Below are positions 8,467 through 16,870 of a DNA stretch of 64,000 nucleotides, one piece after another; within the stretch, counting starts at the first letter, position 1, and every line of letters begins with the position of its first letter. Source of the DNA: Sulfurimonas sp. C5 (GTDB lineage Bacteria > Campylobacterota > Campylobacteria > Campylobacterales > Sulfurimonadaceae). The translations under genes and the position numbers were made by a program. Under the pieces are notes generated by a model. It did not search any database, was not told the DNA's origin, and saw nothing but the letters and a program-made list of their open reading frames with translations. The DNA lies in the NCBI RefSeq assembly GCF_029872055.1, contig NZ_JARXNQ010000001.1, forward strand, positions 790,883 to 854,882, read 5' to 3'.

Positions 8467-9591
8467 ATGGAACCATTTATAGTTGAAGAGGTACAAAACC
8501 CAAGCGGTGCAAGAATAATTGCTGTCGGCGTTGGTGGCGGCGGCGGTAATATGATCGGTCATATGCTGAACGAAGGTGTTGGCGGTATTGAAATGATGCT
8601 TGTTAATACTGATGCTCAAGTGTTAAACGAAAATTCATCTGCGACAAAGATCCAAATCGGTGCAAACCTGACAAAAGGTCTGGGTGCTGGTATGAAACCT
8701 GAAGTTGGTCGTGATTCGGCATTAGAGAACTATGACGAGATCAGAAACGCTTTAACAGGTGCTGATATTGTATTTATATCTGCAGGTCTTGGCGGTGGGA
8801 CAGGAACTGGTGCTGCACCTGTTGTTGCACAAATCGCAAAAGAAGTTGGAGCTTTAACTATTTCAGTTGTTACAAAACCTTTCAAATTTGAAGGTAAAAA
8901 AAGACTACAACTTGCTGAAGCAGGTTTAGCTGAGCTGAAAAAAGAAAGTGATTCAATTGTTGTTATTCCAAATGACAAACTTTTATCTATCATCGACAGA
9001 CGTCTAGGTTTAAAAGAGAGTTTTAAAATCGTTGACAGTGTTTTAGCACAAGCGGTAAGCGGTACTTCAGGTGTTATCCTTTCAAGTGGTGACAACGATA
9101 TCAACCTTGACTTCGCCGATTTACAAACTGTAATGAGTCACCAAGGTATGGCACTGATGGGTGTTGGTGAGCATGAAGGTGAAAATGCAGCTTATGAAGC
9201 TATTAAAGCAGCAATTGAGTCTCCGTTACTTGATAATATGTCAATCAACGGTGCAATGGGTGTGCTTGTTCACTTCAAAATTCATCCTGATTTTTCATTT
9301 ATCGATATGTCTGAAGCGATGGAAATCGTACATGAAAGTGCTCATGATGAGGCTGATGTTATCTGGGGAACTTCAACAGATGCAACATTACCGGAAAATT
9401 ATGTAAGAATCACTATCGTAGCAACTGGTTTTGATAAAACTGAAGAAGAAAAATCAACAAATAATACTAATTTTGAAGCACAAGAATCAATGGCTCCAAA
9501 AATTAGAATCACTCCTCGTATGGTTGTAGGTGGCGAGTTAGACGGTGACTACCTTGATATCCCTGCATATATGAGAAAACAACAAGACTAA
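8467..9591 (+). CDS. ftsZ: Cell division GTPase FtsZ
   Basis: Tubulin-like GTPase that forms the Z ring. The 374 residues carry the N-terminal glycine loop (VGVGGGGGNMIGHM), the tubulin signature GLGGGTGTGAAP, the T7 loop with NLDFADL, and a C-terminal tail DIPAYMRKQQD, which matches the conserved peptide that binds FtsA. A strong AAAGGAG Shine-Dalgarno precedes the ATG, suiting the higher expression FtsZ needs relative to FtsA. Confidence 0.98.
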   Translation: MEPFIVEEVQNPSGARIIAVGVGGGGGNMIGHMLNEGVGGIEMMLVNTDAQVLNENSSATKIQIGANLTKGLGAGMKPEVGRDSALENYDEIRNALTGADIVFISAGLGGGTGTGAAPVVAQIAKEVGALTISVVTKPFKFEGKKRLQLAEAGLAELKKESDSIVVIPNDKLLSIIDRRLGLKESFKIVDSVLAQAVSGTSGVILSSGDNDINLDFADLQTVMSHQGMALMGVGEHEGENAAYEAIKAAIESPLLDNMSINGAMGVLVHFKIHPDFSFIDMSEAMEIVHESAHDEADVIWGTSTDATLPENYVRITIVATGFDKTEEEKSTNNTNFEAQESMAPKIRITPRMVVGGELDGDYLDIPAYMRKQQD

Positions 9592-9597
9592 GCTAGC

Positions 9598-9891
9598 TTG
9601 AACTCCTTTGAAAAAATCATGAAGGCCAAATCACTCCTTGGTCTTCGTGAACAATCCTCTCTAAAAGAAATCAAACAAAAATATAAACTGCTCATGAAAA
9701 AATGGCATCCTGATAAACATAGGGATGATCCAGATAAAGCTACTAAAATGAGTATGCAGATCAATGAAGCATATGAAACTATTTTAAACTACTGTGAAAA
9801 CTTTGAATATCCGTTTGATGAAGAGACGATAAAAAAGGCAACTTATACACCGCAAGAATGGTGGAATGATAAGTTTGGACCTAATAGATAA
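9598..9891 (+). CDS. Small J-domain protein after ftsZ
   Basis: A 97-residue protein made almost entirely of one J domain: helix II (SLKEIKQKYKLLMKKW), HPD in KWHPDKHRDD (about 39-41), helix III (MQINEAYETILNYC) and a short tail with EWWNDKFGP. It has no Gly/Phe region or zinc finger, so it should stimulate DnaK ATPase for a particular client rather than act as a general DnaJ. It starts at TTG 9598, 6 nt after the ftsZ stop, and probably reads through from ftsZ. No obvious Shine-Dalgarno is present. Confidence 0.75.
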   Translation: MNSFEKIMKAKSLLGLREQSSLKEIKQKYKLLMKKWHPDKHRDDPDKATKMSMQINEAYETILNYCENFEYPFDEETIKKATYTPQEWWNDKFGPNR

Positions 9892-9919
9892 ACTACTCTC
9901 GCTTCTCACAAATAATAGT

Positions 9920-10078
9920 CTAATCAATTGGATTTTTTTGAATCACTTGAGTTTGCTGCGCAGTTCTGACAAGTTGTACGCTTTCTGCTTTTTGCTTTTT
10001 AGGTCTTTCTATAAAAAACATAACATAAGATATCATCATTAAAGAAAAGACAACTAATGTGAATATACCTTTTTCCAT
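9920..10078 (-). CDS. 52-residue single-span membrane protein
   Basis: A short open frame supported by a textbook Shine-Dalgarno: AGGAGG lies 6 nt before its ATG on the minus strand. The product has one hydrophobic segment (IFTLVVFSLMMISYVMFF, about 5-22) and then a basic, Gln-rich tail (RPKKQKAESVQLVRTAQQTQ) ending NPID. The topology suggests N-out or a small inner-membrane subunit with a cytoplasmic tail. No family recognised. It lies 83 nt past the end of the NosL/ABC operon in the same direction and could belong to it. Confidence 0.6.
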   Translation of the reverse strand: MEKGIFTLVVFSLMMISYVMFFIERPKKQKAESVQLVRTAQQTQVIQKNPID

Positions 10079-10161
10079 AAGAGCCTCCTATTATTTTGTC
10101 GAATTTTTAATTATATAAAAACTAAACTTAATAAGATTTAATTATTTTTGTTCACTTATTT

Positions 10162-11118
10162 TTAAAGGAATACTCCATTTTTAATATAATAAGCAAGTGG
10201 ATAATAACTTATAGCAATAATGTAAGCGATGTTCAGCCATAAAGAGAGCAAAAACCTTCTTTGCAGCTCTTTTTCTTCATACTCTAAGAACGTTAAAGAG
10301 ATACCGTAAAACGTTCCGTAAAATAAGAAGATATATAAAAGATACCCAATATACATATAATCTTTTTGAAGCATACAAAATGGACAATGGTGTGTTGGTA
10401 ATTCGTAGATATATGTTCCAAAGAAAGAGATAAGAGACAAGAGTGCTATAATCAAAAACGAAAAACTAAATACTCCATATATAATCCTATTTTTCATAAA
10501 GTAAGTAACAACCAAAACGGCAAAGTTTGCATAAAAAAGAATTGTAAGGAACTTTTCTTTAGCTAATATTTCAGAGATATAAGTCGTATCAGTTACTGAA
10601 AAAATTGCACCGCAGCAATCAACAACACTAGTAATATCTATACTTGAAAACATCAAAATTTCTACAATAATCTCTATCACTAAAAATACAAATGCAATAA
10701 GAAATAAAAGGAACTTGGCTTTAAAATATCTCTGCTCCTCTGTTTTCATATCTTCACTATTTAAAGTGATCCAAAATGCAAAGAGATAGAGATTTAACAT
10801 CTTTAAAATAAGCAGAGGTACTCCATATTCCGTAGCATTTACCACACCTGCTGCACACATTGCACCAACAAGGATATTTGAGAGTTTATCAAGAGTAAAA
10901 ACAAAAAAAACAAACATCGGAATTTTAATAAAGAGAATAAACTTGATAATAGTAGAAGCTAAATAGCTCTTTTTTTCAAGGTCATATTGTAATGGTGTAT
11001 TTTGATTGCGATTGTAGTTCAGTGCTATTTTTAAACTGTAATAAAAGGCAATCGAAGCAAAACCTAAAAATAAAATATCTAAGATATAGATAGTGAGTAT
11101 TTCAGGTGTAAAAATCAT
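10162..11118 (-). CDS. Polytopic membrane protein with DsbB-like CPFC motif
   Basis: A 318-residue protein with about eight membrane spans and no close family that I recognise. A THHCPFCMLQKDY block (Cys245, Cys248) next to a span resembles the quinone-linked CxxC loop of DsbB/VKOR proteins (CPLC.YQR). Further cysteines are at 88 (MCAAGV) and 168-169 (DCCGAIFS), likely at membrane edges. It is the last gene of a four-gene operon and overlaps the ATPase gene by 4 nt (ATGA), so a joint function with the ABC transporter is likely. Thiol-disulfide exchange or metal binding is inferred, not shown. Confidence 0.6.
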   Translation of the reverse strand: MIFTPEILTIYILDILFLGFASIAFYYSLKIALNYNRNQNTPLQYDLEKKSYLASTIIKFILFIKIPMFVFFVFTLDKLSNILVGAMCAAGVVNATEYGVPLLILKMLNLYLFAFWITLNSEDMKTEEQRYFKAKFLLFLIAFVFLVIEIIVEILMFSSIDITSVVDCCGAIFSVTDTTYISEILAKEKFLTILFYANFAVLVVTYFMKNRIIYGVFSFSFLIIALLSLISFFGTYIYELPTHHCPFCMLQKDYMYIGYLLYIFLFYGTFYGISLTFLEYEEKELQRRFLLSLWLNIAYIIAISYYPLAYYIKNGVFL

Positions 11119-11771
11119 TCTATTATCTGTCCGTCTTCGATCTCTATTATGCGATCGATAAAATCTAGTTCAAAAAAGAGCGGATCGTGGGTTGCGATAA
11201 TAATAGTTTTATTTACAGCTTTTAATCTCTTTAGGTGCTCTATAAATTCTAAAGACAAAGCTCTATCCAAATTTGATGTCGGCTCATCTGCCAAAATGAT
11301 CTTTGGATCATTTATAATGGCTCTCGCAATTGCTACACGTTGCTGCTGTCCGCCTGAAAGGTTTTGAGACATCGTAGCACTGAACTCTTCAAGTTTATAC
11401 TGAACCAGGACTTTCTCCAGTCTATCACTCAATTCTTCTTTTGGTAAATTTAGCGGTCGTAGAGGCAGCAAGATATTGTCTGCTACGCTCATATCCGGAA
11501 TAAGATTGTATTTTTGAAAAATAAACCCTATATTGTCACGTCTATATTCACTGGCAAAATGATCCGCTATTTTAGAAAGCTTCTTCCCATCTACTATAAC
11601 CTCCCCTGAAGTCGGTTTTAACATAGCTGAGATGAGTGAAAGGATAGTTGTCTTACCGCTTCCGCTCACTCCTTTTAAAATGACAAGTTCTCCTTCTTTA
11701 AATATTACATTGATACTTTGTAAAGCATGTTTATCTTTGTAAGATTTATTGATATCTATTAAGCTAATCAT
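11115..11771 (-). CDS. ABC transporter ATPase, LolD/MacB type
   Basis: A 218-residue cytoplasmic ATPase of the MacB/LolD/FtsE class. Walker A is GVSGSGKTT (about 35-43), the Q loop is in IGFIFQKYNLIPDM, the signature is LSGGQQQRVAIARA, Walker B is IILADEPTSNLD, and the switch His is in IIATHD. It overlaps the permease gene upstream and the DsbB-like gene downstream by 4 nt each. In this class the ATPase drives mechanotransmission to periplasmic domains rather than classical transport, which suits a role in extracting or loading something in the periplasm. Confidence 0.9.
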   Translation of the reverse strand: MISLIDINKSYKDKHALQSINVIFKEGELVILKGVSGSGKTTILSLISAMLKPTSGEVIVDGKKLSKIADHFASEYRRDNIGFIFQKYNLIPDMSVADNILLPLRPLNLPKEELSDRLEKVLVQYKLEEFSATMSQNLSGGQQQRVAIARAIINDPKIILADEPTSNLDRALSLEFIEHLKRLKAVNKTIIIATHDPLFFELDFIDRIIEIEDGQIIE

Positions 11772-12937
11772 CTCATCACCTCATCAGCATCACGTGTTGC
11801 AACTCTCCATGAAGGAATAAGCGTTGCAGCAATATATACAGGTACACTCAAGAAAAATACTATTGCCAAAGCCTTTATATCGAGTGTAATATCAAGCGAC
11901 TCGATAGCCGATACATTAATGATATTTAAGAAAATATCCCGAATATAATACCCGTCAAAAAGATAAAGATATGCAAGAGCCAGTAATACCCCTAAAATAT
12001 AAGAGAATAAAGAGACTATGCTTGCTTCATACAGTTTTACACGTAAGATATCCTCAACTCTCCATCCTAATGCTTTTAAGATCCCTATCTCTTTTTTTTC
12101 AGAGCTGCTGACACCGTTTGTCTTGTCAAAAATAATCATAAAGAAGGTAAAGACTGCAATTGTAAAGAGTGTAATAAAAACTCCGCTGTCATAATCAAAA
12201 AGGTGTTCAACTTTTGTTTTTTCATCCTCTTTTGTAATAATCTTTGCATTCGGATACAATTGCTGCAGTTTTGTGATCACGCTCATTAATTCATTTGGAT
12301 TTGAAAGATAAATTGCCACATCCGTGATCTCATCAGCTTTATAAGCGAAAATCTCTCTTGCATCCTCTTTACACATAAGACAAAGCTTTTGTTTATCTAA
12401 CTCTTGAGATTCAAATGTACGGGAAAACTTCATCTGCTTTAGATCTAAAGAGGGTTTCACGAAATTAAAATACTCAGTGTAATAATGTCTTTGAAAGATT
12501 GAATTTAATTGTGTCGATACAAACATACTATTTGAGCTTAAATCGTTTTGTTTTAAAAGTTCACTTATATAAAGCTTTTTTTGTGTCTCAAAAGGATCGA
12601 TTCCTATAATTGTAAAAACTGTATCAGCCTGTTTATAATCATAGTGACCATATACCCTTCCAAGTACGTCACTTACACCGTAAAATTCAAGTATCTTATC
12701 AAGTTTATGATCATCCATGGTAGTTGCCTGTAAAGCTTTTTGGTTTTGTACCACAATATCAGGTGAATTTTCCGTCTCAGAAATTACTACCGTTTTTATA
12801 CTTGTCTGGATAAGAAATAACGTAGAGAGCAACATCACTAAGAGTGTATAGATGATCACGATAAAAAGATTTTTCGAAAAGAAACGAAAGAGTGACTGCA
12901 CTGCATAGAAAAAGAGCTGTGAATTAAAACTAATCAT
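11768..12937 (-). CDS. MacB/FtsX-like ABC permease with periplasmic CxxC
   Basis: A 389-residue permease with the MacB topology: one N-terminal span (about 24-43), a large periplasmic domain, and three C-terminal spans (about 255-273, 308-332, 356-376) that form the FtsX domain, including the EIGILKALGW coupling helix. Unusually, the periplasmic domain contains CLMC (Cys186, Cys189), the same spacing as in the two other non-ATPase members of the operon. It is co-translated with its neighbours (8-nt and 4-nt overlaps). The cargo is unknown. Confidence 0.85.
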   Translation of the reverse strand: MISFNSQLFFYAVQSLFRFFSKNLFIVIIYTLLVMLLSTLFLIQTSIKTVVISETENSPDIVVQNQKALQATTMDDHKLDKILEFYGVSDVLGRVYGHYDYKQADTVFTIIGIDPFETQKKLYISELLKQNDLSSNSMFVSTQLNSIFQRHYYTEYFNFVKPSLDLKQMKFSRTFESQELDKQKLCLMCKEDAREIFAYKADEITDVAIYLSNPNELMSVITKLQQLYPNAKIITKEDEKTKVEHLFDYDSGVFITLFTIAVFTFFMIIFDKTNGVSSSEKKEIGILKALGWRVEDILRVKLYEASIVSLFSYILGVLLALAYLYLFDGYYIRDIFLNIINVSAIESLDITLDIKALAIVFFLSVPVYIAATLIPSWRVATRDADEVMR

Positions 12938-13595
12938 CTAGAGAGTACACCATATCTTCATTAATTTCATCAAAAGAGAGTATTTTTTCCCCTTTATGAT
13001 CAAGAAGAAATTTTTTTGCCGATTTTAATGTTTCAAAGGCAATGAGTTCATTTCCCATCGGACCGTAAACATCACTTCCGATCACAAAAAATGCTTTTGT
13101 CGCATCAAGCGTTTTTTGCGTATAATAATCGGGAACAAGAATATTTTTAATCTCTGTCTTATGCTCAAAATAATATTTAAACAGGTCTTTGTTCCCATCA
13201 AAATAGTACTCTTTTGTTTTGTACTCGATTTTTGCGACCCAAGACGGATACTTATATAAAAACATACCGCAAACCGGACATTTTTCCTCTTTTGAGACCT
13301 TCAATTTTTCAAAATGCTGATGAGTCGATGCTACTCTTTTTACATCCCAGAGATATAAAGCAACAGCTTCAAGATGTTTTGGATTTAACCGTTGACACAA
13401 AGTTGTATCTTTTAGGGATTGGAATAAACGTTCATAAGAGCTGTACAATGTAAGATCAATCTCTTGACATTTTTTTTCATAGATCATTTTCCCCATAGGA
13501 TAGATCTTTTTCTCTTTCACAGCAGTTGAATAGTTTGATGATGCAAATAATGATATTGATAATAAAAAGAAAAGTAAGGTTTTAAAAAAAGGCAT
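12930..13595 (-). CDS. NosL-like periplasmic protein with extra N-terminal domain
   Basis: A 221-residue exported protein (signal peptide about 1-19, ending LFASS). The C-terminal half is NosL-like: KCPVCGMFLYKYPSWVA (Cys106, Cys109, Met111), then EYYFDGNKDLFKYYF and the closing VIGSDVYGPMGNELIAF block. NosL is the Cu(I) chaperone of nitrous oxide reductase. The N-terminal half (about 33-88) has two more cysteines (43 and 67) in a pattern like a cytochrome-type helical domain that lacks CxxCH. It is first in the ABC operon, and no nosZ is present here, so its client is probably something else. The start codon lies beside a hairpin. Confidence 0.8.
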   Translation of the reverse strand: MPFFKTLLFFLLSISLFASSNYSTAVKEKKIYPMGKMIYEKKCQEIDLTLYSSYERLFQSLKDTTLCQRLNPKHLEAVALYLWDVKRVASTHQHFEKLKVSKEEKCPVCGMFLYKYPSWVAKIEYKTKEYYFDGNKDLFKYYFEHKTEIKNILVPDYYTQKTLDATKAFFVIGSDVYGPMGNELIAFETLKSAKKFLLDHKGEKILSFDEINEDMVYSLDD

Positions 13596-13597
13596 CT

Positions 13598-13626
13598 TTT
13601 TCCACTTCTTGTATTAAAGTGGAAAG
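13598..13626 (-). promoter_or_regulatory. Hairpin over the ribosome-binding site of the NosL-like gene
   Basis: Immediately upstream of the NosL-like ATG, a 9-bp stem (TTTCCACTT paired with AAGTGGAAA) closes a 9-nt loop. The right arm on the minus strand (AAGTGGAAA, then AAG and the ATG) contains the only purine-rich candidate Shine-Dalgarno, so the stem would hide it. There is no U-run that would make it a terminator in the minus direction. A regulatory role is inference. Confidence 0.4.
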
Positions 13627-13654
13627 ATTTTATCTAAAAAGTGTTAAATATCTG

Positions 13655-14137
13655 TTAAGCCAGACGAAGCAGCATCAAACGGCGAATAAATAATACTACT
13701 AAAGCTACAGCCAAGATTTTAAAATCTATTTCACTTGCAATATGTATGTTTGCAAATGTATCGCTTTGTGTAGCTTCAGATCCGATTGACTGCATAGCTA
13801 AAATTTTTGGTGCATATACGGCTGAGAACATCAATGATGTAGCCACTGTTAAAAAAGCACTTACTAAAACAATATTATCGCGTTGTCCCTGTTTGTACAT
13901 TAACGCTTCATATACCACAACATATGCAGCTAAGAAGTAGATCCAGTAAGAAAATCTACGGAAGATCTCACCCATGATAATTCCGGCATTATAATTATCT
14001 AGTAAAATTCCCATTAATAGTTTGTCTGTATTGAAAATAACGGGAGCAACTATAGCACCAAGTGCCAAAACACCGCCGAAACTTGCTGCTAATACCAATA
14101 AATAACTAAAATCTAAATAGATATTTCTCTTGTTCAT
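13655..14137 (-). CDS. DUF4149 membrane protein
   Basis: A 160-residue inner-membrane protein with four spans (about 8-30, 58-78, 88-108 and 137-155). The opening (YLLVLAASFGGVLALGAIVAPVIF) and the internal MFSAVYAPKI segment match DUF4149/TMEM205-like proteins, whose function is unknown. It overlaps the upstream prmC by 4 nt and lies 59 nt before the NosL-like gene, so it may link prmC and the ABC operon into one transcript. Confidence 0.75.
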   Translation of the reverse strand: MNKRNIYLDFSYLLVLAASFGGVLALGAIVAPVIFNTDKLLMGILLDNYNAGIIMGEIFRRFSYWIYFLAAYVVVYEALMYKQGQRDNIVLVSAFLTVATSLMFSAVYAPKILAMQSIGSEATQSDTFANIHIASEIDFKILAVALVVLFIRRLMLLRLA

Positions 14138-14964
14138 TGTAATGCCTTTAAAGTGAAACCTCTGTCAAAATCACTTAAATCTTTGTAGAAGTCTAAACTT
14201 TCATAAGATTTATTTTTCAGATAGTTTTGTATTTTATCTTTTTGATCATAACCCATCTCACAACTAAAAAATTTAATTTCTCGTTTTAAGACTTCATCAA
14301 GCAGTTGTTGAATTATTTCATCTCCGATATCCCCTCCAAAAAGAGCATTCTGAGGTTCATAAGAGAGATTGCTCTCTAAGGCTGCATCATTTGCAATATA
14401 TGGGGGATTTGACACCAGATAATCAATAGTTTCATCTACCTTATCAAGCAATGAACCGTGACGCAGTTCTATGCGATCTTGTAGATTGAACTTTGTAATA
14501 TTTTTCTTTGCTACCGCCAAAGCTTTTTCAGATATATCAACTGCGATAAATTTTGCATTTTGAAAGTGACGGGCAAGCATAACAGAGATAATGCCACTCC
14601 CTACTCCAACCTCTACAAAAGTTAGTTTTTCATCTTTATCTATGCGTTTTATCACTTCATCGATTAAGAGTTCAGTTTCGGGTCTGGGAATTAAAGCACC
14701 CTCATCCACAAAAAACTCTTCAGAGTAAAAACTCACCTGATTAGTTATATATTCCAAAGGTTCATTTTTCGCTCTGCGCTCAACCAAAGCAAAAAACTCT
14801 TCTCCAACTTCCACTTCACTATTTTGATTAGTAATGAGCCAAAGTTCATCTTTTTCAAGATAGAAGTTTAAAAGTAGCTGTGCTTCTCTTTGTGCACGCT
14901 CAATATCTTTAAGAGTCTCGCTTACAGTTTTTAAAAGCTCTCTAACTATATATTTGCTTCGCAT
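14134..14964 (-). CDS. prmC: Release factor glutamine methyltransferase PrmC
   Basis: Methylates the Gln of the GGQ motif in release factors RF1 and RF2 using SAM. The 276 residues contain an N-terminal helical domain (about 1-85), the SAM motif FVEVGVGSGIISVML (about 112-126), the acidic post-I residue in FIAVDISEKAL, and the catalytic NPPY (about 189-192). It overlaps the M48 protease gene by 19 nt upstream and the DUF4149 gene by 4 nt downstream. Confidence 0.94.
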   Translation of the reverse strand: MRSKYIVRELLKTVSETLKDIERAQREAQLLLNFYLEKDELWLITNQNSEVEVGEEFFALVERRAKNEPLEYITNQVSFYSEEFFVDEGALIPRPETELLIDEVIKRIDKDEKLTFVEVGVGSGIISVMLARHFQNAKFIAVDISEKALAVAKKNITKFNLQDRIELRHGSLLDKVDETIDYLVSNPPYIANDAALESNLSYEPQNALFGGDIGDEIIQQLLDEVLKREIKFFSCEMGYDQKDKIQNYLKNKSYESLDFYKDLSDFDRGFTLKALQ

Positions 14965-16205
14965 TTTCCCTCTAAAGCATTAGTATCTATTCCTTTAATA
15001 TCCATACCCAACACTTTTAGACGTTCAATAACAGGAGGATGTGTATAGTGAAAAAAGATATATACAGGATGTGAAAGGGGAAAACTTTTGTTTTCAGCAA
15101 CCAGTTTTACCAGTGCATTGGCAAGTTCAATTTCACCGCCTTTGCCGCCAAGCTCACTTCCCGTTTTGTCTGCTGCATATTCATACTTTCTACTTACATA
15201 TCCCATTATCGGCATCATTAAAAACCCAAGAATCGGCATAAACAGAACAAATAATATCATGACGACATACGGTTCTTGAGAAAGTCCAAGTGAAAGGTAT
15301 AAACTCTCAGGGAGATTGCCAAATACTGCAAACATCGCAAATAACATTACACCAAGCATAGCGATATTTTTATAGACATCACCATGAGCAAAATGACCAA
15401 GTTCATGCCCAAGTACTGCCAATAACTCTTTTGTAGAGAGTTTTTCTAAAAGCGTATCAAATAAAACAACTTTTTTTGCTTTTCCAAAACCGCCGAAATA
15501 AGCATTAAGTCTTGCGTCACGTTTAGAAGCATCGCTAACAAATACACCTGAACTTACAAAACCCGTTGCATCCATAAGACGTTTGATCTCTGCATCCAAG
15601 TTCTCATCTTTGAGTGGTGTCAACTTATCAAAAAACATTGCCCGGAATGTCGGATAGAGCATATTTACTAAAACAATGACCGTAAATATAAATACAAAAC
15701 TCCATAACCACCATAACTCAAAACTGCTCATGATTAAATAAACACCCCAAACGACTAAAGAACCAAAAAGTATCATCATAACGAAAGAGATTAGAGTATC
15801 TTTGATCCATTGTCCTAAGCTTGATTTGTTAAATCCAAACTCTTGATCCAATACAAACTTTTCATAGTATCCAAAAGGGAGTGAAACAATGTAGTTGATT
15901 AAAATGAAGCCCATAACTACAGCTATGTTTTTAAAAGCTTCTTCTTGAAGAAAATATAACTCATCTGCTAAGTAGCTTATACCAAAGCCAATCCAAGCCA
16001 AAAAAATAAAATACTCTACAAACGTATTTAATAAAGAAAGCTTTTCTTTCGCTACCGCATAGTTTCCTGCTTTTAAAAATTCACTAGGAGCTAATAATAC
16101 TGCCTCTTGTCTTTTTGCCTGATTGATGTAACCAATCTGCATAATACTTGTATAGATAGAGATCAGTACATATATACTATAGATCCCAATGATCATTGTT
16201 AACAT
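14946..16205 (-). CDS. M48 family zinc metalloprotease (Ste24/CAAX type)
   Basis: A 419-residue integral membrane zinc protease. Seven or so spans surround the catalytic motif HELGHFAHGD (about 267-276), and the third zinc ligand is the Glu of KYEYAADKTG. The DARLNAYFGGFG and ELLAVLGHE blocks are typical of the Ste24 family. In bacteria these enzymes take part in membrane protein quality control. It starts at ATG 16205 with an AAAGG site, 10 nt after the small membrane gene upstream. Confidence 0.9.
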   Translation of the reverse strand: MLTMIIGIYSIYVLISIYTSIMQIGYINQAKRQEAVLLAPSEFLKAGNYAVAKEKLSLLNTFVEYFIFLAWIGFGISYLADELYFLQEEAFKNIAVVMGFILINYIVSLPFGYYEKFVLDQEFGFNKSSLGQWIKDTLISFVMMILFGSLVVWGVYLIMSSFELWWLWSFVFIFTVIVLVNMLYPTFRAMFFDKLTPLKDENLDAEIKRLMDATGFVSSGVFVSDASKRDARLNAYFGGFGKAKKVVLFDTLLEKLSTKELLAVLGHELGHFAHGDVYKNIAMLGVMLFAMFAVFGNLPESLYLSLGLSQEPYVVMILFVLFMPILGFLMMPIMGYVSRKYEYAADKTGSELGGKGGEIELANALVKLVAENKSFPLSHPVYIFFHYTHPPVIERLKVLGMDIKGIDTNALEGKCEANI

Positions 16206-16215
16206 TAACTACCTT

Positions 16216-16419
16216 TTATTTAACGGGAATAGATTTGATTGATTCTTGAACCGGTAAATTGTCTTCAGCATTTGTAAAAACTTTTGAAGCAATTACATAA
16301 GCCGATCCTATAATAAGACCTGCTATTATCACTGCCCAAACAATTTTCTTTTTTTCACCTTTTAAAGTATTGTAATCATCAATACCTTCTAATGTCGGTT
16401 CACCTGTAACTTTACTCAT
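16216..16419 (-). CDS. Small single-span membrane protein
   Basis: A 67-residue protein: a soluble N-terminus (EGIDDYNTLKGEKKK), one span (IVWAVIIAGLIIGSAYVIA, about 26-44) and a short tail. An AAAGGA Shine-Dalgarno precedes the ATG, supporting translation. No family is recognised. It lies 10 nt before the M48 protease gene and is likely co-transcribed with it, so it could be a partner or substrate of that protease; this is inference. Confidence 0.6.
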   Translation of the reverse strand: MSKVTGEPTLEGIDDYNTLKGEKKKIVWAVIIAGLIIGSAYVIASKVFTNAEDNLPVQESIKSIPVK

Positions 16420-16536
16420 TCAATATCCTTTCTATATTAACTTTCCACATATTAACACAGAAACTTAAAGAACGGATAAATAATTTTCAATTAGTTTGAC
16501 GTTTTAAGTCTGTTTTTTATTTTATTTATTCGTCAA

Positions 16537-16830
16537 CTATTCTAAAATATAGTCAACTACTTTTGACTCTATAGTCACTTCTTTAATGAGTTCTACCACT
16601 TTTAGATGTTCAGGGTGTACAGCATACGCCTGCAAATCTCTACGAGTTTCAAATGTTGAATATAAAGAGAGGTCCATTGCTCTGTCAGCTTCGGTAAAAT
16701 TGATCCCAACTTCTATAGTTTTTAGTTCGTCAATCAACTCTTCTAACTTTTCAAGTTTTGCCTGAACCTTTGCTAAATTCAGTGCTTTATTTTCCTCTTT
16801 GAATTTAAACATAACTATATGAACTACCAT
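16537..16830 (-). CDS. Dabb-domain (stress-responsive alpha-beta barrel) protein
   Basis: A 97-residue protein with the dimeric alpha/beta barrel fold: MVVHIVMFKFKEENK at the start, then a helix, GINF, and the DLSLYSTFETRRDLQAYAVHPEHLKVVE block. I place the start at ATG 16830, not at the upstream in-frame start (16857), because GAGGTGG lies 7 nt before it and because the family begins at this Met. The function is unknown; relatives include small stress proteins and monooxygenases. Confidence 0.8.
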   Translation of the reverse strand: MVVHIVMFKFKEENKALNLAKVQAKLEKLEELIDELKTIEVGINFTEADRAMDLSLYSTFETRRDLQAYAVHPEHLKVVELIKEVTIESKVVDYILE

Positions 16831-16870
16831 TTCTATTCCACCTCTATATTTTTTCAAATCTTATCAGATT

